In this document: positions 6,862-14,359 of the stretch, in pieces
How positions within the stretch are numbered: the first letter of the stretch is position 1
How the letters are laid out: the number at the start of each line of letters is the position of its first letter
From: Planctomycetaceae bacterium
GTDB lineage: Bacteria; Planctomycetota; Planctomycetia; Planctomycetales; Planctomycetaceae
Direction: 5' to 3'
DNA: 32,795 nt
Assembly: GCA_020850695.1 (NCBI GenBank)
Contig: JADZEF010000015.1
Location: forward strand, 1-32,795
The notes under the pieces: generated by a model
The model's database searches: none
Told to the model about the DNA's origin: nothing
The model's input: the letters and a program-made list of their open reading frames with translations, nothing else
Made by a program: the position numbers and the translations under genes

Positions 6862-9399
6862 TCACACTCCCGCAAAGTAGTCGGTCGCGCCGGGAAGAAT
6901 CTGATGCGTAGTCCAGGCGGGCCAGTTTGCGAGGATCCGCTTGAGGATGCCGCACTCGACCAGGCCGGGTGTGCGGCCCTGCAACTCGGCGATGCGGTGG
7001 CGGAGTCCGTTTGATCGCTCCCCCTCGCCGCGAACGCGCGCTTCCAGCACCAGCGTGCGGACGAGTCCCGGCACGTGCCCGAGCTCGGTCTGAATGGCCT
7101 TGGCCGACTCGAGGTGGTTGAGCCGCACGCCGAGATCGAGCTCCAGCCGCACCTGCATCGGAATCGCGAACTCGGCGACATCGCCCCGATAGCCTTTGTC
7201 GAGTTGCAGCGTGTGAGCCGAGTGGGTCAGCCGGTGGGCTTCGTCGTAGCGGTGCTGGCGGCGGTCGATCTCCGCGAGCGTCAGCTGCATGCGTGCGAAG
7301 AGTCGCGGGCACGTGCCGGACGACGGCGAGCCGCGCCGGTAACACTCCAACTGTTCGCGGGCCTCGCCCAGCCGATCCTGCGAGACCAGCCACGCGGTGT
7401 AGTGATCGCGGAAGGCGACGGCGGCACGCGGATGCGTTCCGTTGGACTGGGCCATGCACCGCAGCGCCCGCTCGATCCACGTGGTCGTGGCCGCGCCGGG
7501 AGCCAGTCCGAAAAAGCGGTTGATGCAGACGCGGTCGACGAGTTGCGGGAGATCGGTCGGTTGAGCCCCGGAGACCGTCAGCATCAGGGCCTCGGCCATC
7601 CTCGAATCGCCGAGCCGCGCCATTGTCAGGGCATGCAGCCGCCGGATCGCGCGCAGTTTCGGCGAGGTATTCTGAGTGATCGGCACAAGCGGAACGGACG
7701 TGAACAGGTCGCGGGCCAACGGATACTGGCCTGTCGCGTACAGTTCGATTCCCCTCGCAAGCATCAGATCTTCGGACGTGTTGACCGTGCGCGGCGGCGA
7801 TTGCGGGGTCGTCGGCGGGGGCGGAATCGGTGGTGCGGGAACGTCGCGCCACTGTTCCTCGCTGCAGAACGGTTCGTTCAGATTCAGATGGCGGCGTCCG
7901 GTCAGATCGGTCACGCCGGTCCATGTCGCCGAGAACTCCGTACGCCGCGGGGCGAACCGCTTCACGCACTCTCCACGCAACCGCCCTCGCCCTTCGGAAG
8001 GAGGGTTCCGCATCGCGAAGTCGATGTTGTCCACCCCTGGCACCGCGTGCTCCAGCACGCCCGCCGCTTCGAGTCCCGCGAAGATCCCCTGCGGTCCCAC
8101 TTCCGTGAACCGGGTGTCAAGTTCGAGGAGCTGCTGCCGAAGCTTCAGCACCGCGGGGAACTGAGACCAGGAGAGTCCCTTGTCGCGCAGCACCGGCGAA
8201 AGGGCATCGACAACCTGCGGGATCGGTCCGTTCGGCGCGACGACGTCGGGAGTCAGCGAGCGATGCGAAAGCCGCTGCTCGGCCGGAAGCTTCTGGGCCG
8301 AGATCATCCCGTCGACCAGCCGCGTGAGCACCAGGCTCCACGTCGGCACCGACTCCCACGCCAGGCCGAGTCGATCGGCCGCCTGCCGATAAAGCGCCAG
8401 CTTGATCGCCCAGTCGAGCGACCGCGCGACGGCGCCAGGCCCCCCCTCGAGATCATCGAGAACCTTCCGCCACTCGCGGAGTGCGGTTTCGGTCCACGGG
8501 GGCATGAACGAGGCGCCGGCGTGATGCTCGGCCTGTTCCAGATAGTGCCGCTGAATGGCGACGGCCGTCCTCAACGCGCCGTCACTGCCGACGGCCGCGT
8601 GCCGCAACTCGACGTCACGCGAAAAGGCTCCGAACGCCTGCACGGGGTCACGCATCGTGACGCGAACGCCCGGCGCCACGCCCCCCTCGATCATGGCGAC
8701 CACGAGGGCGGTCGTTGCGACCCGCAGCCAGTTCGAGCGGTGCGAACAGACGCTCTCCCCGCACAGCACGTGCAGGCGATGGGTGCCGGGCGAACTGAGC
8801 GACTCGTCCTTGGTGTGATAGATCCCTCGGTCGTCCTGCGAACGGTCGGACGAGACGTTGTGAATGTGGGCGACCCGCGGCGAGATCAGGAATTCGATGC
8901 CCGGCGAGCGGTTGTTGAAGCCTCCCGAGCCGGTGTAGATGATCCGCGAGACGAGGTGCGGGATGAGGTTGGAAGGCAGGACGTCGAGCGTGCTCTGATG
9001 GCCGTACGATTCGTGACAGGCCCACGTCGTGGGGTGCGGGCCGTACGAGACATTGCTGCGGCTGAGGATGATCTGTCCGAGGTCGGTGTACTGTGTCGCC
9101 AGATGATGGGCGACCTCCTGCAGCAGACGGTCTCCAGCCACGACGTACCGGCAGACGTCCCAGGGGTTGGTCACCTCGGGCGTGGTCAATTCGGGGTGGT
9201 AACCGCTGTCGCGATAGAAGCGGCCGCCGGTTTCGAGGAACATGCCCCCCGCCGCCCGGTCCGGAAGGTTGGGAAGGCGGCTGGTGGCATGTTCCATGAA
9301 GCGGGTCGCCCATTCGGCGCGGTCGAGCCGCTGACCGTTCCGGCCGAGGGCCGAGAAGGCGTACTCGGTTTCGAGACCGAAGAGGCGATTGCGGGGCAC
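6862..9399 (-). CDS. PafA/Dop-family Pup-like protein ligase with C-terminal TPR-like extension
   Basis: 845 aa from a GTG start. AGGAAGGGGG lies 8 nt before that GTG and only 1 nt separates it from the stop of the Pup-like gene. A longer open frame exists (to 9462), but it runs through the Pup-like gene. Residues 1-512 cover the whole PafA/Dop glutamine-synthetase-like fold: 'GLETEYAF' (8-15, ExE metal ligands), 'RFYRDSGYHPE' (60-70, catalytic-type Asp64), 'CHESYGH' (128-134), 'HTKDES' (195-200), 'THRLHVLCGES' (206-216), 'RVATTALVVAMIE' (226-238), and 'LRGECVKRF' near 474-482. The ExE-to-Asp spacing matches PafA, and the Dop-specific insert is absent, which favours ligase over deamidase. A Pro-rich linker (521-538) leads to about 300 residues of helical TPR-like repeats that actinobacterial PafA/Dop lack. 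Predicted reaction: ATP-dependent isopeptide linkage of the Pup-like C-terminus to protein lysines. Confidence 0.88.
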   Translation of the reverse strand: MPRNRLFGLETEYAFSALGRNGQRLDRAEWATRFMEHATSRLPNLPDRAAGGMFLETGGRFYRDSGYHPELTTPEVTNPWDVCRYVVAGDRLLQEVAHHLATQYTDLGQIILSRSNVSYGPHPTTWACHESYGHQSTLDVLPSNLIPHLVSRIIYTGSGGFNNRSPGIEFLISPRVAHIHNVSSDRSQDDRGIYHTKDESLSSPGTHRLHVLCGESVCSHRSNWLRVATTALVVAMIEGGVAPGVRVTMRDPVQAFGAFSRDVELRHAAVGSDGALRTAVAIQRHYLEQAEHHAGASFMPPWTETALREWRKVLDDLEGGPGAVARSLDWAIKLALYRQAADRLGLAWESVPTWSLVLTRLVDGMISAQKLPAEQRLSHRSLTPDVVAPNGPIPQVVDALSPVLRDKGLSWSQFPAVLKLRQQLLELDTRFTEVGPQGIFAGLEAAGVLEHAVPGVDNIDFAMRNPPSEGRGRLRGECVKRFAPRRTEFSATWTGVTDLTGRRHLNLNEPFCSEEQWRDVPAPPIPPPPTTPQSPPRTVNTSEDLMLARGIELYATGQYPLARDLFTSVPLVPITQNTSPKLRAIRRLHALTMARLGDSRMAEALMLTVSGAQPTDLPQLVDRVCINRFFGLAPGAATTTWIERALRCMAQSNGTHPRAAVAFRDHYTAWLVSQDRLGEAREQLECYRRGSPSSGTCPRLFARMQLTLAEIDRRQHRYDEAHRLTHSAHTLQLDKGYRGDVAEFAIPMQVRLELDLGVRLNHLESAKAIQTELGHVPGLVRTLVLEARVRGEGERSNGLRHRIAELQGRTPGLVECGILKRILANWPAWTTHQILPGATDYFAGV

Positions 9400-9400
9400 G

Positions 9401-9595
9401 TCACTGTCCCCCTTCCTGAGTCGTCGATTCGAGGAAGGCGACCGAGTCGACCGAGAGGCCACGGCTGATGGCCTCGTCGGCAGCGCTCAGAAAATCCTCG
9501 CCGATCTTTCGCGTGCGGGTGGCGTTTCCCGCGGGCGTTCCCCCGTCGGGAGGGGCGGCCGTGACGGGATCGCGCTGACGTTCGGTAACCACCAT
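9401..9595 (-). CDS. Pup-like small protein modifier ending in Gly-Gly-Gln
   Basis: 64 aa, directly upstream of the PafA/Dop-family gene. AGGAG sits 7 nt before the ATG. The N-terminal ~28 residues are Pro/Gly/Thr-rich and look disordered ('TAAPPDGGTPAGNATR'). The C-terminal half is amphipathic helix, ending 'VAFLESTTQEGGQ', which closely resembles the actinobacterial Pup tail (aromatic/hydrophobic residue, short spacer, Gln, charged residue, Gly-Gly-Gln). Pup tails are Gly-Gly-Glu, or Gly-Gly-Gln when a deamidase must first convert Gln to Glu. There is a single lysine (Lys30). Pup homologues outside Actinobacteria, including the divergent 'UBact' proteins, have been reported; this one ends more like true Pup. 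The identification rests on size, tail, disorder and gene linkage together. The gene is small enough to be missed by automatic annotation. Confidence 0.85.
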   Translation of the reverse strand: MVVTERQRDPVTAAPPDGGTPAGNATRTRKIGEDFLSAADEAISRGLSVDSVAFLESTTQEGGQ

Positions 9596-9824
9596 GCTTC
9601 AACTCCTGTCGGAACCGGGGACTTCGCAGCGGCTGCCCATCAGCGGATGCAAGCCCTCAGTTCTCCTACGAGCCTCGACGGGAATCGTTTCGCGATTTGG
9701 GCGTTGTTGCGTCGGATTCACTGTGGGGTGACGCTGGCAATCGCGTTTCGGCGGGGAGACAATCCGTGGACTCTGTCGACATCTCTGAGTCGATCGCTCC
9801 TCTCCCCCATCTCGGGAGTCCCTC

Positions 9825-11489
9825 ATGCCCGCGCGACAGTCGCTCCATCGTCTCGCTGCGTCATTCGTTCCGCTGGCACTCCTCGCCGCGACGGTTGTTG
9901 CCTCCAGTATCGCGATGGGAGCCGACAACCGTCCGTTCGCGTTGTCGCTTCGCTCCCGCACCGAGACGAAGGCGGGAAGCGGGCGATTCCACACGACGAC
10001 GAAGTCGTCCGAGTGGAACCCGAAGGAAACGGCCGTCATCGTCTGCGACATGTGGGACTTGCACCACTGCCTCAACGCGACCCGTCGCGGCGGCGAACTC
10101 GCCCCGCACATGGACGCCGTACTCAAGGCGGCCCGCGACCGCGGTGCGACGATCATCCACGCCCCGAGCAGCTGCATGGACTCCTACAAGGACCATGCCG
10201 CCCGGAAGCGAGCCCAGGCAGTTCCCAAGGCCGGCAAGTTCCCCGAGGAGATCGCCAAGTGGTGCTACAAGATTCCTGAAGAAGAAAAGGGCAAGTACCC
10301 CATCGACCAGTCCGACGGCGGCGAGGATGACGATCTCGAAGAGCACCGCCAGTGGGCCGAGAAGCTGACCGCCCTGGGCCGCAACCCGCGGGCTCCCTGG
10401 AAGTCGCAGACCGCCCTCCTGACGATTCGCGACGAAGACTACATCAGCGACAACGGCGAGGAAGTCTGGAGCATCCTCGAGCATCACGGCCTCAAGAACG
10501 TCATCCTGATGGGCGTGCATACCAACATGTGCGTGCTCGGTCGTCCCTTCGGCCTGCGGCAGATGGCGAAGAACGGAAAGAACGTCGTGCTCATGCGGGA
10601 CATGACCGACACGATGTACAACCCCGCCCGCGCCCCGTTCGTCAGCCACTTCACAGGCACCGACCTGATCGTCGAGCACATCGAGAAGTGGGTCTGCCCG
10701 ACCGTCACCAGCGACCAGATCGTCGGCGGCAAGCCGTTCCGGTTCGCTCACGACACGCGTCCGCGGCTCGCGATCCTCTCCGCGGAAGACGAGTACAAGA
10801 CCGAAGAGACCCTTCCGCCGTTTGCGGCGAAGTACCTCGGCAAGGACTTCTCCGTGCAGTTCATCTTCGGGAGTGAAACCGAGCGGAGCGATATCCCCGG
10901 AATCGATGCCATCAACAACGCCGACGTGCTGCTCGTCAGCGTCCGTCGCCGTCCCCTGCCGAAGGCTCAGCTCGATGTCGTTCGTCGCTTTGCCGCCATG
11001 GGTAAGGGAATCGTCGGCATCCGCACCGCCAGCCACGCCTTCGCCCCATCCATCGGCAAGCCGACACCCGAAGGGCTCGACGCCTGGATGACATTTGATG
11101 GCGACGTCTTTGGCGGCAGCTACAGCGGGCACCACGGCGAGGGGCCAAAGGTGGCGATCACGGCCGCCGAACAGGTGGCATCGAGTCCCATCATGGCGGG
11201 CGTCGATGCATCCAAGCTCGTGGGCAACGGCTCGCTCTACAAAGTGAACCCGATTTCCAAGTCGGCGGGTGCCCTCTTGATCGGCACGATTCCCGACACC
11301 CCGGCCGAGCCGACCGCCTGGACCTACACACGGGCCGACACGGGCCGCTCGTTCTATACGTCCCTTGGCCACAAGGACGACTTCGAGAACCCCGAGTTCT
11401 GCCGCCTGCTCCGCAACGCCCTCATCTGGGCTGCCGGCTCTGACCTTCAGAAGCCCTCCCCTGCCCCGGCTGCGACGGCAGCAATGTGA
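9825..11489 (+). CDS. Exported isochorismatase-family / ThuA-like fusion protein
   Basis: 554 aa. GGGAG lies 7 nt before the ATG. Residues 1-33 are a signal peptide with cleavage likely after 'SIAMGA'. Residues ~60-300 form a cysteine-hydrolase (isochorismatase/nicotinamidase) domain: 'AVIVCDMWDLHHC' with Asp75, and 'GVHTNMCVLGRPFG' with Cys236. Where the family's catalytic Lys is expected, the text reads 'ALLTIRDEDYISDNG', so that Lys seems to be replaced. Residues ~310-535 form a ThuA/glutamine-amidotransferase-like domain ('RPRLAILSAEDEYKTEETLP', 'GIRTASHAF', 'GGSYSGHHGEGP', 'SLGHKDDFENPEF'). ThuA-like domains are abundant in planctomycetes and are often linked to sugar use. The substrate is unknown. 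It is divergent from the Pup-like operon, 229 bp away. Confidence 0.85.
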   Translation: MPARQSLHRLAASFVPLALLAATVVASSIAMGADNRPFALSLRSRTETKAGSGRFHTTTKSSEWNPKETAVIVCDMWDLHHCLNATRRGGELAPHMDAVLKAARDRGATIIHAPSSCMDSYKDHAARKRAQAVPKAGKFPEEIAKWCYKIPEEEKGKYPIDQSDGGEDDDLEEHRQWAEKLTALGRNPRAPWKSQTALLTIRDEDYISDNGEEVWSILEHHGLKNVILMGVHTNMCVLGRPFGLRQMAKNGKNVVLMRDMTDTMYNPARAPFVSHFTGTDLIVEHIEKWVCPTVTSDQIVGGKPFRFAHDTRPRLAILSAEDEYKTEETLPPFAAKYLGKDFSVQFIFGSETERSDIPGIDAINNADVLLVSVRRRPLPKAQLDVVRRFAAMGKGIVGIRTASHAFAPSIGKPTPEGLDAWMTFDGDVFGGSYSGHHGEGPKVAITAAEQVASSPIMAGVDASKLVGNGSLYKVNPISKSAGALLIGTIPDTPAEPTAWTYTRADTGRSFYTSLGHKDDFENPEFCRLLRNALIWAAGSDLQKPSPAPAATAAM

Positions 11490-11533
11490 GCGAGAGGGTT
11501 CGTCGCTTCAGAAATCTCTCGAAAGTCCCTTGA

Positions 11534-11555
11534 TATATTCCTGATATGGAATATA
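11534..11555. promoter_or_regulatory. Palindromic operator upstream of the ArsR-family gene
   Basis: Perfect 8-bp inverted half-sites, TATATTCC and GGAATATA, are separated by 6 bp and end 7 bp before the ArsR-family ATG. The A/T-rich palindrome stands out in G+C-rich surroundings. Size and position fit an autoregulatory ArsR operator covering the start of transcription. TATATT at 11534-11539 could double as a -10 element, but no convincing -35 is visible. Confidence 0.7.
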
Positions 11556-11562
11556 CTCCCGT

Positions 11563-11949
11563 ATGTCTCACGACGCGCTCACCCTCGACGTGTTCGAAGC
11601 GATCGCCGAGCCTCGGCGTCGCGAGATCATCGGGCTGTTGGCGGGCCGGCAGGCAACGCCGGTGAACGACCTTGTTGATTCGCTGCGCCTCCCGCAACCC
11701 GCGGTCTCGAAGCATCTGGGTGTTCTGCGTCGTGCGGGGCTGGTGACTGTCCAGAAGGACGGCCAGCGGCGGCTTTATGCGCTCAATGCGGCGGGACTCA
11801 AGCCCGTGCACGACTGGATTCGCACGTACGAACGCTACTGGTCCGGTCAACTCGACCGCATCAAGGCGCGGGCCGAACGGGTCGCCGCCCAGAAGCGCGC
11901 CGGCGAATCCGACGAGAGCGCCCCACACAAGACCGATCCAGCGGAGTAG
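11563..11949 (+). CDS. ArsR-family winged-helix repressor
   Basis: 128 aa. The winged HTH is clear: 'DVFEAIAEPRRREIIGLLAG' is helix 1-2, and 'PVNDLVDSLRLPQPAVSKHLGVLRRAGLV' (written in two parts, residues ~33-60) contains the recognition helix 'QPAVSKHLGVLR', followed by the wing 'VTVQKDGQRRLYALN'. No Cys-rich metal site (CxC or similar) is present, so this belongs to the non-metal ArsR group often encoded next to SRPBCC/AHSA1 proteins. The C-terminal tail is charged. The palindrome just upstream is the probable binding site. The stop is followed after 4 nt by the start of the SRPBCC gene, giving translational coupling. The ligand is unknown. No Shine-Dalgarno sequence is visible before the ATG, and the leader may be very short. 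Confidence 0.92.
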   Translation: MSHDALTLDVFEAIAEPRRREIIGLLAGRQATPVNDLVDSLRLPQPAVSKHLGVLRRAGLVTVQKDGQRRLYALNAAGLKPVHDWIRTYERYWSGQLDRIKARAERVAAQKRAGESDESAPHKTDPAE

Positions 11950-11953
11950 TGAG

Positions 11954-12409
11954 ATGGTGGCAGCGGTCGAAGAGACGCTTCAGACGTTGAACATCACCCG
12001 CGAGGTGCAGATCGCGGCGCCGGTCGAGATCGCCTTCGAGGCGATCCTCGCCGAACTCGGACCTGAAAGCGTGATGCCGGGAGGCAGTCCCTTTCCGATG
12101 AAGATCGAGGCCTGGCCGGGCGGGCGCTGGTTCCGCGACCTCGGAAACAATACCGGTCATCTTTGGGGCCACGTGCAGGTGATCAAGCCGCCGGCGCTGC
12201 TCGAAATTCGCGGCCCCCTGTTCATGTCATACCCCTCGGTCAACTTCCTGCAGTACCGGCTCGCGGCCGAAGCGGGCGGGACGAAGCTGAAGTTGAATCA
12301 CCGCGCAATGGGTCTCATACCCGCCGACCACAAAGAGGGAGTCGTCGAAGGCTGGGACTTTACCATCGCACGAATTCGCGAGATCGCCGAAGCGCGGGCG
12401 AAGCAGTAG
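11954..12409 (+). CDS. SRPBCC (AHSA1/START-like) domain protein
   Basis: 151 aa. The start at 11954 has GGAG overlapping the end of the ArsR gene; an upstream extension of the same frame overlaps that gene and is rejected. The opening 'ITREVQIAAPVEIAFEAIL' is the standard first strand and helix of SRPBCC domains. 'MKIEAWPGGRWFRDLG' and 'WGHVQVIKPPALLEIRGP' are the next hairpins, and 'HKEGVVEGWDFTIARIREIAEA' is the long C-terminal helix lining the ligand cavity. ArsR-SRPBCC pairs are common. The repressor controls the pair, and the SRPBCC protein probably binds a hydrophobic small molecule. The ligand cannot be read from sequence. Confidence 0.9.
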   Translation: MVAAVEETLQTLNITREVQIAAPVEIAFEAILAELGPESVMPGGSPFPMKIEAWPGGRWFRDLGNNTGHLWGHVQVIKPPALLEIRGPLFMSYPSVNFLQYRLAAEAGGTKLKLNHRAMGLIPADHKEGVVEGWDFTIARIREIAEARAKQ

Positions 12410-12445
12410 CAGGGGAATGCCGGTCGTCGATCGGACGTCGATTCT

Positions 12446-12560
12446 CAGAGGCGACGGAAACGACGGATTCGACGGAGTTTCACCGAAAACTCGCAGCGCG
12501 TGTCTATCATCGATCTCGTCCGTGCCTCTCCGTCCCCTCCGTCGTTTCCGTGGCCGGTCT
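12446..12560. repeat. Two-copy intergenic palindromic element, copy 1
   Basis: About 115 bp between the SRPBCC and DUF1579 genes. Its ends are inverted: ACGGAAACGACGGA (12454-12467) and TCCGTCGTTTCCGT (12538-12551) are perfect complements, with further imperfect pairing on both sides. A second copy with the same ends lies at 24979-25087. The interior is not an exact match between copies. Confidence 0.75.
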
Positions 12561-12587
12561 CTTACTTTCTCAACAGGACTCCACCTC

Positions 12588-13070
12588 ATGATGCCGTCGA
12601 AACCGGAACCGCAGCACGAGTGGCTGAAACAACTGCTTGGCAATTGGACCTACGAATTCGAGTGCCCCGTCCCTCCCGATCAGAAGATGACGAAGTTCAC
12701 CGGCACCGAATCGGTCCGGATGATCGGCGACCTCTGGATTCAAACGGAAATGCACGGAACGGGGCCGGACGGAACGCCGAGCGTCTCGCAGATGACGCTG
12801 GGGTACGACCCCGCGAAGCAGAAGTTCGTGGGGACCTGGGTCGGCTCGATGATGTCGAACCTCTGGGACTACGAAGGATTTCTCGAAAGCGACAGAATCC
12901 TGAAGCTCGATACCGTCGGACCGAGCTTCGACGTTCCGGGATCGACGGCGAACTATCAGGAAACTCTTGAGATCCAGTCGGCCGACGTGAGGCTGTTCTC
13001 GTCCGCCATGCAGAAGGCGGACGGAAGCTGGATGACCCTGATGACGATGAAATACGTCCGCGCGAAGTGA
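12588..13070 (+). CDS. DUF1579-family protein
   Basis: 160 aa. I chose the ATG at 12588 (Met-Met), with AGGA 9 nt upstream; the same frame extends left into the repeat at 12446-12560 and that part is unlikely to be translated. Family hallmarks are 'EWLKQLLGNWTYEFE' at the N-terminus, 'MIGDLWIQTEMHG', 'MTLGYDPAKQKFVGTWV' and 'YQETLEIQSADVR'. DUF1579 proteins are small lipocalin-like beta-barrels of unknown ligand. There is no signal peptide. It sits in line with ArsR, SRPBCC, BNR and MoaD-like genes, so it may belong to the same ArsR-controlled group, although the repeat before it could separate transcripts. Confidence 0.88.
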   Translation: MMPSKPEPQHEWLKQLLGNWTYEFECPVPPDQKMTKFTGTESVRMIGDLWIQTEMHGTGPDGTPSVSQMTLGYDPAKQKFVGTWVGSMMSNLWDYEGFLESDRILKLDTVGPSFDVPGSTANYQETLEIQSADVRLFSSAMQKADGSWMTLMTMKYVRAK

Positions 13071-13121
13071 CGATCTCTCACCTTTTCAACTGAGCCATCA
13101 ACTTCAACCGAGCCATCGACC

Positions 13122-14237
13122 ATGAGCGGAGTTCGTGTCCTCGTCGGAACGCGCAAGGGAGCGTTCGTCCTCACTTCGGACGGGAAGCGCAAGAAGTGGG
13201 ACGTGCAGGGGCCTTTCTTCGCGGGATGGGAGATCTATCACATGAAGGGATCTCCCGCGAATCCCGACCGGATCTACGCTTCGCAGTCCAGCGGGTGGTT
13301 CGGGCAGGTCATCCAGCGGTCGGACGACGGGGGAAAGACCTGGAATGCGGTCGACAATAAATTCGCTTACGACGGCATCCCCGGCACGCACATGTGGTAC
13401 GACGGTACCCCGCACCCGTGGGAGTTCAAGCGGGTGTGGCACCTCGAACCGTCGCTCAACGACCCGGACACCGTCTACGCGGGAATCGAGGATGCGGCTC
13501 TCTTCAAGTCGACCGACGGCGGAGCCTCGTGGAAGGAACTCTCGGGCCTCCGTGAGCATGGCACCGGTCCGCGGTGGCAGCCGGGCGCCGGCGGAATGTG
13601 CCTGCACACGATCCTCATCGATCCGAAGAATCCGGACCGCATCTTCATCGCCATCTCCGCCGCGGGGGCCTTCCGCACCGATGACGGCGGCAAAACGTGG
13701 AAGCCGATCAATCGCGGCCTGCGGTCCGAGTTCATGCCCGACCCCACGGCCGAAGTGGGACACTGCGTTCACCGCATCGCCCTCCATCCCTCGCGCCCCG
13801 GCGTCCTCTTCATGCAGAAGCACTGGGACGTGATGCGGAGCGACGACGCGGGAGACAACTGGACCGAAGTCAGCGGCAATCTCCCGACCGACTTCGGTTT
13901 CGTCATCGATGTGCACGCCCACGAGCCCGAGACGATCTACGTCGTCCCCATCAAGAGCGACTCGGAGCACTTCCCGCTCGACGGCAAGCTGCAGGTCTAC
14001 CGTAGCCGCAGCGGCGGCAACGAATGGGAAGCCCTGACCAACGGCCTCCCGCAAAGCAACTGCTATGTCAACGTGCTTCGCGACGCGATGGCGATCGACT
14101 CGATGGACGAGTGCGGAGTCTACTTCGGCACGACGGGCGGCCAGGTCTACGCTTCGGCCAACTCCGGCGACACCTGGGAGCCGATCGTCTCGCACCTGCC
14201 GGCGGTGGTGTCGGTCGAGGTGCAGACGCTGCGGTAA
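13122..14237 (+). CDS. BNR/Asp-box beta-propeller protein (sortilin/sialidase-like repeats)
   Basis: 371 aa, no signal peptide, so probably cytoplasmic. At least five Asp-box turns are visible: 'RSDDGGKTW', 'STDGGASW', 'TDDGGKTW', 'RSDDAGDNW' and 'SANSGDTW'. Each follows a strand such as 'PDRIYAS', 'PDTVYAGI' or 'PDRIFIAI'. The opening '[17 protein letters not shown]' is the usual first blade. Arg/Glu residues that would define a sialidase active site are not apparent, so enzymatic activity is doubtful despite the frequent 'exo-alpha-sialidase' label. The gene is followed by a small MoaD/ThiS-like gene, a pairing I recall from other genomes. The 33 bp before the start hold a tandem pair of short 'GAGCCATC' repeats and no clear Shine-Dalgarno sequence. 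Confidence 0.88.
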   Translation: MSGVRVLVGTRKGAFVLTSDGKRKKWDVQGPFFAGWEIYHMKGSPANPDRIYASQSSGWFGQVIQRSDDGGKTWNAVDNKFAYDGIPGTHMWYDGTPHPWEFKRVWHLEPSLNDPDTVYAGIEDAALFKSTDGGASWKELSGLREHGTGPRWQPGAGGMCLHTILIDPKNPDRIFIAISAAGAFRTDDGGKTWKPINRGLRSEFMPDPTAEVGHCVHRIALHPSRPGVLFMQKHWDVMRSDDAGDNWTEVSGNLPTDFGFVIDVHAHEPETIYVVPIKSDSEHFPLDGKLQVYRSRSGGNEWEALTNGLPQSNCYVNVLRDAMAIDSMDECGVYFGTTGGQVYASANSGDTWEPIVSHLPAVVSVEVQTLR

Positions 14238-14244
14238 CGACGAA

Positions 14245-14353
14245 GAGGATGGAGAGAGGGAGAGACAGAGGGATGGAGAGAAAGAATCCATCCCGATCGT
14301 TGTCGCCATGACTCCGTCACTCCATCCCTCAATCACTCCCTCTCTCCATCCTC
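14245..14353. repeat. Nested inverted repeat between the BNR and MoaD-like genes
   Basis: An 18-bp purine-rich arm (14245-14262) and its exact complement (14336-14353) bracket 73 bp. A second inner pair (GGGATGGAGAG near 14270-14280 and CTCCATCCC near 14320-14328) nests inside. The transcript could fold into a long hairpin that ends just 6 nt before the MoaD-like start and might mask its initiation region. Confidence 0.65.
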
Positions 14354-14359
14354 CCAGCC

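Noticed and set aside
9400..9462. N-terminal extension of the PafA-like protein by 21 residues
   Set aside because: It overlaps the Pup-like gene. The GTG at 9399 has a strong ribosome-binding site and gives the usual 'GLETEY' spacing from the start.
7075..9468. Long plus-strand open frame opposite the PafA-like gene (797 codons)
   Set aside because: It is the antisense of a clearly conserved protein. Its translation is Arg/Gly/His-rich with no domain, as expected from G+C-biased third codon positions.
9861..11372. Minus-strand open frame opposite the isochorismatase-ThuA gene
   Set aside because: There are no motifs and no start signal; it is explained by base composition.
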